A stretch of 42,527 nt of DNA from Bacteroidales bacterium (GTDB taxonomy: Bacteria > Bacteroidota > Bacteroidia > Bacteroidales > F082): assembly GCA_015488735.1 (NCBI GenBank), contig WFNG01000062.1, positions 1 to 42,527 on the forward strand. Direction: 5' to 3'. The notes beneath the pieces are model-generated. The model worked only from the letters and a program-made list of their open reading frames with translations, was not told where the DNA came from and ran no database searches. Each line of letters opens with the position of its first letter. The stretch's first letter is position 1. The position numbers and the translations under genes are program-made. This document shows, one piece after another, positions 1-7,982 of this stretch.

Positions 1-41
1 ATCTTTTCAAACATTTCTTTTTGTGTTTGAGGATTTTTCAT
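1..41 (-). CDS. 5' end of a CDS running off the left edge (MKNPQTQKEMFEK...)
   Basis: ATG on the minus strand at 41 with an open frame to the window edge, co-directional with the next gene; too short to assign. Confidence 0.35.
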   Translation of the reverse strand, partial: MKNPQTQKEMFEK

Positions 42-51
42 GGTCAATTAT

Positions 52-948
52 TTATAAGTGTTCGGTTCTTTCCAGCAATTCCCGTACCCGTTTTTCCTGC
101 CGGGCATTCGGTTGACACAACAGGTGATAACGCAAATGCCACGATACCATCCCCAGTGCAGTCCAGCGTATGTAATGCGGTAACAACTCTTTTTCAGCAG
201 CTTCCAATGGACGTTTTTGCTCATAAGCTTGCAGAAAAACTTCCGGCAAATAATCATCAAGCCGGTTGTCCACAAAACAAAAACCGTTGATACACATGGC
301 CACATCAAAAAGCAGCTGGTCTGTGCAAAATTGCTCAAAATCAATGATGGCTTTCAGTTTGTTGCCTTCAAAAAGCGTGTTATCAGGAAACAGGTCAGCA
401 TGAATCAACCCGACAGGCAGCTTATGATACAGAAAAGGTTCCACTCGTTCCCATTGTTTTGTAAACCGATCAAGAATATCCTGAATAGGATGACCGGTGG
501 TAGGAAATCTTTTCATCAGGTTCACCACTTTCTCCGGTCGGATGCCGTTTCGTTTTTGAGGGATGGCGGACACATCGACGGAATGCAATAACGCTAAAGC
601 AGAAGCAACTTCGGCCACCGTCCCTGCATTTAGTACCGGTGTTTCCCCTGGTATAAAATCATAAAGCAGAACAGGCAAGCCATCGATTAACTGAACAGTT
701 TTTCCCGCTTTGTCCGGCACAGGAAAAGCTGCCGGAAAGCCGATAATTTTCAACACGCGGAGCATGTGATGCTCTTTTTCAATATCATCAACCGATTGTT
801 GCCGCTGTATCCTGAACAGGAAAGCGCCTTTTTCAGTAACAATCTTGTAATTCTCGTTGGCAAAACCCTGGCTTAAAGCTTCAAACGACTTAAGCTTGCC
901 CAAAGAATAATCTTGTAATACCCTTGTAATCAGTTTCTCAGGATTCAT
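52..948 (-). CDS. APH/ChoK-superfamily phosphotransferase, homoserine kinase type II (ThrB2)-like
   Basis: 298 aa; kinase-like motifs 'GLIHADLFPDNTLFEGNKLKAIIDFEQFC' (HxDLxxxN ... IDFE). Confidence 0.75.
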   Translation of the reverse strand: MNPEKLITRVLQDYSLGKLKSFEALSQGFANENYKIVTEKGAFLFRIQRQQSVDDIEKEHHMLRVLKIIGFPAAFPVPDKAGKTVQLIDGLPVLLYDFIPGETPVLNAGTVAEVASALALLHSVDVSAIPQKRNGIRPEKVVNLMKRFPTTGHPIQDILDRFTKQWERVEPFLYHKLPVGLIHADLFPDNTLFEGNKLKAIIDFEQFCTDQLLFDVAMCINGFCFVDNRLDDYLPEVFLQAYEQKRPLEAAEKELLPHYIRWTALGMVSWHLRYHLLCQPNARQEKRVRELLERTEHL

Positions 949-1029
949 CTTAAGGTATCTCTATCTTTAATTACCAATTTATCTTACCCATGTACTCCAT
1001 GCCCCGGACGAGCAGCGTTTTTTAACACT

Positions 1030-1113
1030 GGTACAAGCGGACGCTTGCACCAGTTATAGCGGACGCTTGCACCAGGTTAGCGGATATAAATGGTGCAAGC
1101 GTCTGCTCGTACC
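1030..1113. repeat. 22-bp-unit direct repeats inside a 23-bp inverted repeat (2 mismatches)
   Basis: ggtacaagcggacgcttgcacca (1030-1052), agcggacgcttgcacca (1058-1074), tggtgcaagcgtctgctcgtacc (1091-1113). Confidence 0.85.
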
Positions 1114-1114
1114 T

Positions 1115-2683
1115 TTATCCCAACACTTTATACACCGAATCCAACACGGTACCATCCACCCATTTTATGACGGCCACTATTTCATCACTCAACTTCGGTT
1201 TATCCGGTACGCCGCAAATGGCTTCCGCTTCTTCTTTCAGTTCCTGTATTGTTTTGATGGGCAATCCGCTGTTTTTGGCTTTCTCAATGAGATCTTTTCG
1301 CAGCGGGTTGATGGCAATTCCCCTTTCGGAGACAATGACATCGATCATCTCGCCCGGGGCACACAGCGTGGTAACCTCATCACGGATAACCGGGATACGA
1401 TCGCGGAACAACGGAATAGGCAGGATGGTAGTCTTTCCGAAAAGTGTATTCTGCCAGCCGCCAATACCATGCAGCAGATAGCCATCGGAATGGCTGACCA
1501 CGTTGGCATTGAAATTGACATCCACTTCGGTGGCACCAAGGACAACCACATCCACCATGGAAGCAAAATTCCCTTTGCCGTGGTAGTTGTAGGAGGTAAA
1601 AGGCGAAGTCCACACGTGGTTGGCATTTTCACGCATGGAACGAATTCCCTCCAGGTCAAAAGTCTGCCCATCGAGGATGTATTCTACCACGCCTTCTTCC
1701 AGCATCTCCACCGGATATTTATTACTTCCGGCCCGGATAAAACGTGCTTTCCAGTTATTTTTCCTCAAAATATCACCAAAATAATTTCCGATGGAAAGTG
1801 CCGTTCCACCGGCACCTGCCTGGTATGAAAAGCCATCGTAAATTAATCCGGTAGCCTCACAAAATTGCGCTGTCATCTCTGCAATCAGCAGACGATCAGG
1901 ACTTTTGGTAATTTTGGTGGTTCCGGAGATAATCTTCTCAGCAATCCCAACCTGATCCACTTTCACCACGTAATCCACGTAGTTTCCCTGAATCTGCCAC
2001 GGTACGGCCGGAAACGGAACCAGGTTGTCCGTAACAACAATCACTTTGTCAGCATACTGCGAATCGGCAAGGGCAAAGCCGAGCAATCCACAAGCTGCGC
2101 TGCCATTTACACCGTTGGCATTCCCGAAAGGATCGGCAGTGGGAGCCGCAATCACGGCAATATCAATTTGCACTTCGCCATCCTGTACAGCCTGATAACG
2201 GCCACCATGAGAGCGCAAAATGCCCAGTCCGGCCATTTTACCTTCGGAACAGAATTTGCCGAGAGCACCGTTCATGCTGCCTTCCACACGGTTGATGGTA
2301 CCGTCTTCGAGATAAGGAATCAAGTGTTCGTGGCACGGGAAACTGGCCGATGGAAACCATCGCAGGTTTTTAATCCCCAGTTCATGGGCAATGTCAAAAA
2401 TCTGGTTGGCAATCAAATCACCGTTACGAAAATGATGGTGTGTGGAAATGGTCATACCATCGCGCAGGCCGGCTTTGATGAGTGCTTCTTTCAGATTGGG
2501 AACCACTTTGTTACCGTCATCGGGGTAATCGGCACAACTGGCGATACGCGGTGCATACTTCCGCCCGGCGGGTTTGTGTTTTCCCACCCCCATAAAAGGA
2601 AGATGTTCTTCGCCGTTGATGACAGTCGGGACTTCGCGGCCTACGGCATTTTTGACTATTTTATCGTATTTTTTCATGGTCAA
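1115..2683 (-). CDS. citF: Citrate lyase alpha subunit (citrate CoA-transferase)
   Basis: 522 aa; CitF-like sequence including 'VPNLKEALIKAGLRDGMTISTHHHFRNGD' and 'VIVSERGIAINPLR'. Confidence 0.9.
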   Translation of the reverse strand: MTMKKYDKIVKNAVGREVPTVINGEEHLPFMGVGKHKPAGRKYAPRIASCADYPDDGNKVVPNLKEALIKAGLRDGMTISTHHHFRNGDLIANQIFDIAHELGIKNLRWFPSASFPCHEHLIPYLEDGTINRVEGSMNGALGKFCSEGKMAGLGILRSHGGRYQAVQDGEVQIDIAVIAAPTADPFGNANGVNGSAACGLLGFALADSQYADKVIVVTDNLVPFPAVPWQIQGNYVDYVVKVDQVGIAEKIISGTTKITKSPDRLLIAEMTAQFCEATGLIYDGFSYQAGAGGTALSIGNYFGDILRKNNWKARFIRAGSNKYPVEMLEEGVVEYILDGQTFDLEGIRSMRENANHVWTSPFTSYNYHGKGNFASMVDVVVLGATEVDVNFNANVVSHSDGYLLHGIGGWQNTLFGKTTILPIPLFRDRIPVIRDEVTTLCAPGEMIDVIVSERGIAINPLRKDLIEKAKNSGLPIKTIQELKEEAEAICGVPDKPKLSDEIVAVIKWVDGTVLDSVYKVLG

Positions 2684-2722
2684 TAGCTATTCATTTTTTC
2701 GTTGTTTAAGTATCCTGTGGCT

Positions 2723-2806
2723 CTTTCGGGTTTGCAACCCGAAAGTTAGTGGATTGGGGATTTTAAATCCCCCTGTCCCATAACCTCCGGATTGCAAATC
2801 CAGAGG
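2723..2806. repeat. Composite element of three short palindromes (REP-like)
   Basis: CTTTCGGGTT-TGC-AACCCGAAAG (2723-2745); GGGGATTT-T-AAATCCCC (2756-2772); CCTCcGGATT-GCA-AATCCaGAGG (2784-2806). Confidence 0.8.
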
Positions 2807-2819
2807 AGCGTGAAAAGGT

Positions 2820-2895
2820 TGTAGACGGTGGCCAAACAATTGTCAAACGGTTGTCAGACGATGGTCAACCGGTTGTCAAACAATGGTCAAACAGG
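2820..2895. repeat. 11-bp tandem degenerate array (6 units plus one unit with a 1-nt deletion)
   Basis: tgtagacggt / ggccaaacaat / tgtcaaacggt / tgtcagacgat / ggtcaaccggt / tgtcaaacaat / ggtcaaacagg. Confidence 0.85.
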
Positions 2896-2959
2896 CACTT
2901 ACTTCAACAATCTATTTTTACCTTCTACTTTTTACTTTTATCTTTTAACTTTTACCTTT

Positions 2960-4231
2960 TTACTTTTCTCTTTCCAGCCAATGAATATTTAATTTTCCTG
3001 TATTTACAGCCAATTCAATGGTCGTAACCGCTCTTTTCACCACCGGAGGATCAATCATTTTGGAGCCAAGAGAGACCACACCCAGCCCTTTGGCTTCGGC
3101 TTCTTTGAAAGCAAGATAAATCTTTTTGGCTTTTTCGATGTCCGCTTCATCCGGGGCAAAATTCTCGTGGATAACTTTAATCTGCCGTGGATGAATGCAG
3201 CCCATTCCGTCAAAACCCAGCGCTTTGGAACGCTTTACATTTTCAGCCAATGCTTCCATATCCGACACATCGGAAAAAACGGAATCGATGGGCTGAATAC
3301 CGGCAGCACGGCAGGCATTTACTACCATGGAACGGGCGAAAAACGATTCTGTTCCCTCGTTAGTACGGCGTGTTCCCAAATCAGCCGTATAGTCTTCCAG
3401 CCCAATGGCCATGGCAGCTATCTTCGGACTGGCCACAGCAATTTTATAGGCATTCATCACCCCTTTGGCACTTTCGATAATGGGCATAAACCACACGGGA
3501 TGATTCATCTCATGTTGTTCGAGCAATTCATTTGTTTTCTCAACAACACGTTGTACATCAGTCGCTTCTTCGCATTTCGGAATGAGAATCAGGTTGGCGT
3601 AATGCGGAATGACATATTCCAAATCTTCCAATCCACGGGCGCCCTGGTTGACACGCACCATCCGCTCGGCACCATAAAAATGCAAATTACGCAAGGCATT
3701 GCGCACGAGATAGCGGGCTTCTGTTTTTTTGGCAGACGCCACAGCATCTTCCAAATCCAATATCAGGCCATTGGGATTATGGACACCCGCGTTAAGCATG
3801 AGTTTGGGTGAATTTCCCGGAAGATACAACCGCGAAAACCGAAAATCATCCTTCTTCGTAGCCATTTTATTTTCTTCCAGAAAAGGCAGCAGAAATTCTT
3901 TATCAGTATCTATCACCTGCTTTATAGCTGCTTCGAGACGTGCCGCCAGCACAAAATCCACAGCACCGGCATCTTCTATGGAAACCTGTACATTTTCCAG
4001 TCCAAAAAAATGCATTACTTTTTCGGTAAGCGCTTCTATCTGCCTGCCAAAAAGCGCTTTCACCTTGCTTTTGACTTCTACCTGTACGCCTCCGCTTTGC
4101 GTTTGAGTTACAGCTACCCACACATCCGAGCGGATGCCAGAACCTTTGTTTCCGGCTGTTCCTGTTTTGTCCATTGAATGATTTTTTAAAGTACAAAGGT
4201 ACATTCTGTTTTCGGAATAGCCATATATCAA
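2960..4231 (-). CDS. citE: Citrate lyase acyl-carrier (CitD) - beta subunit (CitE) fusion; probable start at 4174 (MDKTGTAGNKG...)
   Basis: N-terminal CitD-like 'GSGIRSDVWVAV...VQVSIEDAGAVDFVLAARLEAAIKQ' followed by CitE/HpcH aldolase 'RFSRLYLPGNSPKLMLNA...LILDLEDAV'. Confidence 0.85.
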   Translation of the reverse strand: MIYGYSENRMYLCTLKNHSMDKTGTAGNKGSGIRSDVWVAVTQTQSGGVQVEVKSKVKALFGRQIEALTEKVMHFFGLENVQVSIEDAGAVDFVLAARLEAAIKQVIDTDKEFLLPFLEENKMATKKDDFRFSRLYLPGNSPKLMLNAGVHNPNGLILDLEDAVASAKKTEARYLVRNALRNLHFYGAERMVRVNQGARGLEDLEYVIPHYANLILIPKCEEATDVQRVVEKTNELLEQHEMNHPVWFMPIIESAKGVMNAYKIAVASPKIAAMAIGLEDYTADLGTRRTNEGTESFFARSMVVNACRAAGIQPIDSVFSDVSDMEALAENVKRSKALGFDGMGCIHPRQIKVIHENFAPDEADIEKAKKIYLAFKEAEAKGLGVVSLGSKMIDPPVVKRAVTTIELAVNTGKLNIHWLEREK

Positions 4232-4404
4232 AAATGGTTTATTTTGGCATATGTTGAAAAAAGGTTCCTTGGTACTGTTTCTGTTTATCCGGCCATGGTT
4301 TCTTTTTCACCAAAATAAGCTACATAAATCAACACAGAACCATTGAACTGAGTTGTGAAATATTACAACGCAGGTTCAAATATGTTTGGCACTTACAACC
4401 ATAC

Positions 4405-4434
4405 GAATATTGCTTATGTTCAGCTGCAATATTC
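4405..4434. promoter_or_regulatory. Candidate operator: 9-bp perfect inverted repeat GAATATTGC-N12-GCAATATTC
   Basis: Arms 4405-4413 and 4426-4434, centres 21 bp apart, just upstream of a TAnnTTTG-like box (TACCTTCG, 4447-4454). Confidence 0.6.
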
Positions 4435-4476
4435 AAATACTTTTTTTACCTTCGCAGGCAGAAAAATGATGGTTTC

Positions 4477-5133
4477 ATGATTTACGTTGCCCTTATCAAT
4501 CCTTTTCCGGTTATTTCTGATGCTTTGGAGGCATTGTTAAAAGACTCCGATGATATTAAAATAAGCAGAGTTTATGATACCTTGGAAGACCTTATCAAGG
4601 ATCCTCCGCAAAATCCTGTTCATGTGGCTTTGACAATGGTTTATTCTGTATCAGAGAAAATAATTGATGACATAAAATTATTTTTGCAACATTTCCCCAA
4701 AGCCAAAATGCTGGTTCTTTCCATGTTTAATGATGAGAAGTTTATTTTACGTACCATTAAGGCCGGCGCCAAAGGCCATCTTGGCAGTGATGCCAACCGG
4801 GCAGAAGTGATGGAGGCTATTTACACCCTTCGTAACGGCTATGAGTATTATGCAAAAAGTATTACGGATATTTTGCTTCACAGCTATCTTTCTGATCAGA
4901 AAATCGGACCGGTTGAAAAAGAAAACAAGCTAAAACACTTGTCGCCAAGAGAACTTGAGGTTTTTAAGTTGTTTGCCGAAGGTATGTCAAACCGACATAT
5001 TGCCGAAAAGTTGTTTATCAGTGTGAGAACGGTGGAGACACACAAAAACAATATTATGAAAAAGATAGAAATAAAAACCACTGTAGATTTGGTGAAGTTT
5101 GCCATTAAAAATAATATTATTCAAATAGACTAA
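4477..5133 (+). CDS. LuxR/FixJ-type response regulator with degenerate (pseudo-)receiver
   Basis: C-terminal 'LSPRELEVFKLFAEGMSNRHIAEKLFISVRTVETHKNNIMKKIEI' HTH; receiver-like N-terminus lacking acidic pair, Asp and Lys. Confidence 0.88.
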   Translation: MIYVALINPFPVISDALEALLKDSDDIKISRVYDTLEDLIKDPPQNPVHVALTMVYSVSEKIIDDIKLFLQHFPKAKMLVLSMFNDEKFILRTIKAGAKGHLGSDANRAEVMEAIYTLRNGYEYYAKSITDILLHSYLSDQKIGPVEKENKLKHLSPRELEVFKLFAEGMSNRHIAEKLFISVRTVETHKNNIMKKIEIKTTVDLVKFAIKNNIIQID

Positions 5134-5143
5134 TAGTCCCAGC

Positions 5144-5204
5144 GGACGCTGGAACTATTTTGGGGGGACGCTGGAACTATTTTGGGCGGACGACAGAACC
5201 ATTT
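5144..5204. repeat. Three 22-bp tandem units (third degenerate)
   Basis: ggacgctggaactattttggg at 5144 and 5166; ggacgacagaaccattta at 5188; exact 22-bp spacing. Confidence 0.85.
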
Positions 5205-5213
5205 AGTTTTCAG

Positions 5214-5311
5214 TATCTTTCGGATTTACAAATGAGTAGTATTATTGGAATAAAGGATTTCAAATCCGCTCTTTTCAAAAACTTCAACTTCCGGATGACA
5301 AATCCCGCAGG
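5214..5311. repeat. Second, decayed copy of the triple-palindrome composite element seen at 2723-2806
   Basis: CTTTCGGATTTACAAATGAG, AAGGATTTCAAATCCGC, CTTCCGGATGACAAATCCCGC in the same order and similar spacing. Confidence 0.65.
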
Positions 5312-5331
5312 GCTAATACGTCAGTCAAGAT

Positions 5332-6399
5332 TTAAGCAAACTTCTCAATAAGCTCCACCAACCGGCTGGAGTATCCCATTTCGTTGTCGTACCAGGCCAC
5401 TACTTTCACCAGCTTGTTTTTGTCGCCCAACACAGCGGTCAGGTTGGCATCGAATACGGCGGAGTATGTGTTTCCAATTATATCAGCCGAAACAATGGGG
5501 TCTTCGGTATATTGCAAAATACCTTTTAACCGGCCTTCGGCAGCTTGTTTAAAAGCAGTATTTATTTCTTCCACGCTGGTAGATTTGCGCAAAGTACAGG
5601 TAAGGTCGGTTAATGATCCATCGGGAACGGGAACCCGAATTCCGGCACCTCCCAGATTATTTTCCAAATGGGGGAATATTCTGGTAGCAGCTTTGGCTGC
5701 ACCGGTGGTTGTAGGAACAATAGAATAAGCGGCTGCCCTCCCACGGCGCCAGTCTTGATGAGGACCGTCCACAATATTCTGATCTTTGGTGTAGGAGTGC
5801 ACGGTAGTCATAAAGGCTTTGTCGATACCCCAAAGTTCATCAAGAATCATAATCAGCGGAGCCACATTGTTGGTGGTGCAGGAAGCGTTGGAGATAATGA
5901 CATCGTTTTTGTCAATGATTTCATCGTTAACACCAAGAACAACATATTTGACATTATCCTGTTCGCCTTTTGCCGGTGCAGAGATGATAACTTTACGGGC
6001 ACCTGATTTTTCCACATGTTGAATGGCCTGTTCGCGTTCCACAAACTGACCTGTGGATTCGATGACAACATCGATATTCAACGCTTTCCAGGGAAGTTTT
6101 GCCGGATTAGGCTCGTTGAACACACTTAATTTCTTATTGTTTACATAGATGTGTCCACCGTTGTGTTCAACAGTTCCTTCAAACTGTCTATGCACGGAGT
6201 CATATTTTAACAGATGGGCAAGGTTGGCGGCATCGGTAAGATCGTTGATGGCAACGACTTCCATATTCTCTTTATTCTGAATGTTTCGGAAAGTGATACG
6301 CCCGATGCGGCCGAATCCATTGATGGCAATACGTATTTTTGACATGTTATTAGCTGTAATTGTAAATGGCAAATTTATTAAACTGTGGAAATCGTACAC
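5332..6399 (-). CDS. gap: Glyceraldehyde-3-phosphate dehydrogenase, type I; probable start at 6345 (MSKIRIAINGFGRIGR)
   Basis: NAD-binding 'INGFGRIGRI', active site 'SNASCTTNNVAP'. Confidence 0.96.
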   Translation of the reverse strand: MYDFHSLINLPFTITANNMSKIRIAINGFGRIGRITFRNIQNKENMEVVAINDLTDAANLAHLLKYDSVHRQFEGTVEHNGGHIYVNNKKLSVFNEPNPAKLPWKALNIDVVIESTGQFVEREQAIQHVEKSGARKVIISAPAKGEQDNVKYVVLGVNDEIIDKNDVIISNASCTTNNVAPLIMILDELWGIDKAFMTTVHSYTKDQNIVDGPHQDWRRGRAAAYSIVPTTTGAAKAATRIFPHLENNLGGAGIRVPVPDGSLTDLTCTLRKSTSVEEINTAFKQAAEGRLKGILQYTEDPIVSADIIGNTYSAVFDANLTAVLGDKNKLVKVVAWYDNEMGYSSRLVELIEKFA

Positions 6400-6578
6400 T
6401 GTGAAAACCGGATAGATTTCTTAAAAATAGAGCTTCCTGATTAAGCGTATCAGAAACAGGTAGTTTTTATTGTTGAAACTAAATAAGCCGGATCTGTTTT
6501 TGTCTGTGGAAGCTGGTGAGGCGAGGCGTCAGTTTTCAGAAAACTCTCCGTTGCATACGCTAAGAATCAGGGCTCGAT

Positions 6579-7511
6579 CTAATGCAGGTCCAATCCGTTC
6601 ATCATGTAGAGAGAATGTTCGACAGTAGGTAAAATTTCTTCGAGATATTCTTTTACTGCTTTGGTACTTCCCGGTAGTGTATAAATTAAGGTTTCATTTA
6701 TTGTGCCGGCAACAGCTCTGCTAATCAGCGCGTTGGGTTTTTTCATCCCGTATTTTACCCGAATAAGTTCCATGATTCCTGTAATTTCCTTATCCAGCAT
6801 TGGTTTCACAACATCCGGAGTAATGTCTCTTTTGCCTATTCCTGTTCCGCCGGTAGTTATAATTATATCAAATTTTTCATCTACAGAATGCTGTATCAGG
6901 CGTTGCAGCTCATGAGCATTGTCAGCCATTATTTCTGACCTGAATTCGAAGTGACGGTTTCGTGATTTCAGATACTCTTCCGTTATCTGTTTTACCAAAG
7001 GGCCGCTTTTGTCCTGATAAACGCCTTTGCTGGCACGATCGCTGAGGGTTACAATTAATATCTTCAAAATACGGGGTTGGTATTCAAATTTTATTCCGGG
7101 CGATAGTTTCCCACCTTTTATAACTTTTACAAAAATCCCTTCTTTGGGCATAACACAATTTCCTACTTCCCTGAAAATAGCGCAGTTATCGCCATGACAT
7201 TTCTTCCCAATCTGGGTAACCATTAGCTCCAGGTTATCCGAAACAAACCTGTCGAGAGGGGCCGTTTTGTATAGCTCCATCCCTTTTGTTGTAATATTTT
7301 CGGCAAACTCTCCCGGTGTTATCTCCCTGTTTGCCTGTTGGGCGAACTTGCTGATGCTTTCTTCTCCAAGCATGCTTACCTGGCGGTGCCAACTTCCCGA
7401 ATGGGCATCATCAGGAATACCGATGTCTGTAAGAATGACGGTGCCGACAGGCTTTTTAATGGTCCCTTTTTTCTCGGACACATTGATAGATATTGTTTCA
7501 AAACTTGCCAT
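6579..7511 (-). CDS. MOSC domain - MogA/MoaB (molybdopterin adenylyltransferase-like) fusion
   Basis: MOSC N-terminus 'GIPDDAHSGSWHRQVSML'; C-terminal MoCF_biosynth 'DIIITTGGTGIGKRDITPDV' and 'NETLIYTLPGSTKAVKEYLEEILP'. Confidence 0.9.
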   Translation of the reverse strand: MASFETISINVSEKKGTIKKPVGTVILTDIGIPDDAHSGSWHRQVSMLGEESISKFAQQANREITPGEFAENITTKGMELYKTAPLDRFVSDNLELMVTQIGKKCHGDNCAIFREVGNCVMPKEGIFVKVIKGGKLSPGIKFEYQPRILKILIVTLSDRASKGVYQDKSGPLVKQITEEYLKSRNRHFEFRSEIMADNAHELQRLIQHSVDEKFDIIITTGGTGIGKRDITPDVVKPMLDKEITGIMELIRVKYGMKKPNALISRAVAGTINETLIYTLPGSTKAVKEYLEEILPTVEHSLYMMNGLDLH

Positions 7512-7522
7512 ATTTTTTTTCG

Positions 7523-7975
7523 TTATAAGTCTGATTTTGTTTTACTGATGAGATGAATCTTATCCATAACCATGGTTTTGTCAACGGCTTTGCACATATC
7601 GTAAACGTTGAGCAACCCGACCTGAACTGCTGTTAATGCCTCCATTTCCACACCAGTTTGTCCGATACTTTTTACCGATGCAGTAATCAGAACACCCTCA
7701 TCCGTTAAAGAGGCTGTAACCGCTATTTTTACAATATTGAGGGGATGGCACAAGGGGATTAAATCACTTGTACGCTTTGCCGCCTGAATTCCGGCTATTT
7801 CCGATACAGTAAGCACATCTCCTTTTTTAATAATATTTTCAGTAATAAGCCTGACTGTTTCTTTTTGAAGTTTTATAAAGCCTTCAGCTTTTGCTACTCT
7901 CTGCTGGGTGGGTTTGTAGCCTACATCTACCATGTTGGCTTTTCCCTGTCTATCTAAATGTGTTAATTCTGACAT
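7523..7975 (-). CDS. moaC: Cyclic pyranopterin monophosphate synthase
   Basis: 150 aa; 'KGDVLTVSEIAGIQAAKRTSDLIPLCHPLNI' and 'VGLLNVYDMCKAVDK'. Confidence 0.95.
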   Translation of the reverse strand: MSELTHLDRQGKANMVDVGYKPTQQRVAKAEGFIKLQKETVRLITENIIKKGDVLTVSEIAGIQAAKRTSDLIPLCHPLNIVKIAVTASLTDEGVLITASVKSIGQTGVEMEALTAVQVGLLNVYDMCKAVDKTMVMDKIHLISKTKSDL

Positions 7976-7982
7976 ATCGCAA

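Noticed and set aside
1067-2686. Long plus-strand ORFs (1067..1828, 1865..2686) opposite citF
   Set aside because: Antisense shadows of a clearly coding frame with no recognisable domain; same logic applied to other antisense ORFs such as 3167..3811, 17454..18083 and 19925..20464.
1030-5204. CRISPR-like array from the short repeats
   Set aside because: Units of 11 or 22 bp are contiguous with no unique spacers and no cas genes nearby.
5332-6399. GAPDH active-site variant (SCTTNN instead of the common SCTTNC)
   Set aside because: Catalytic Cys is intact and this second position varies among known GAPDHs.
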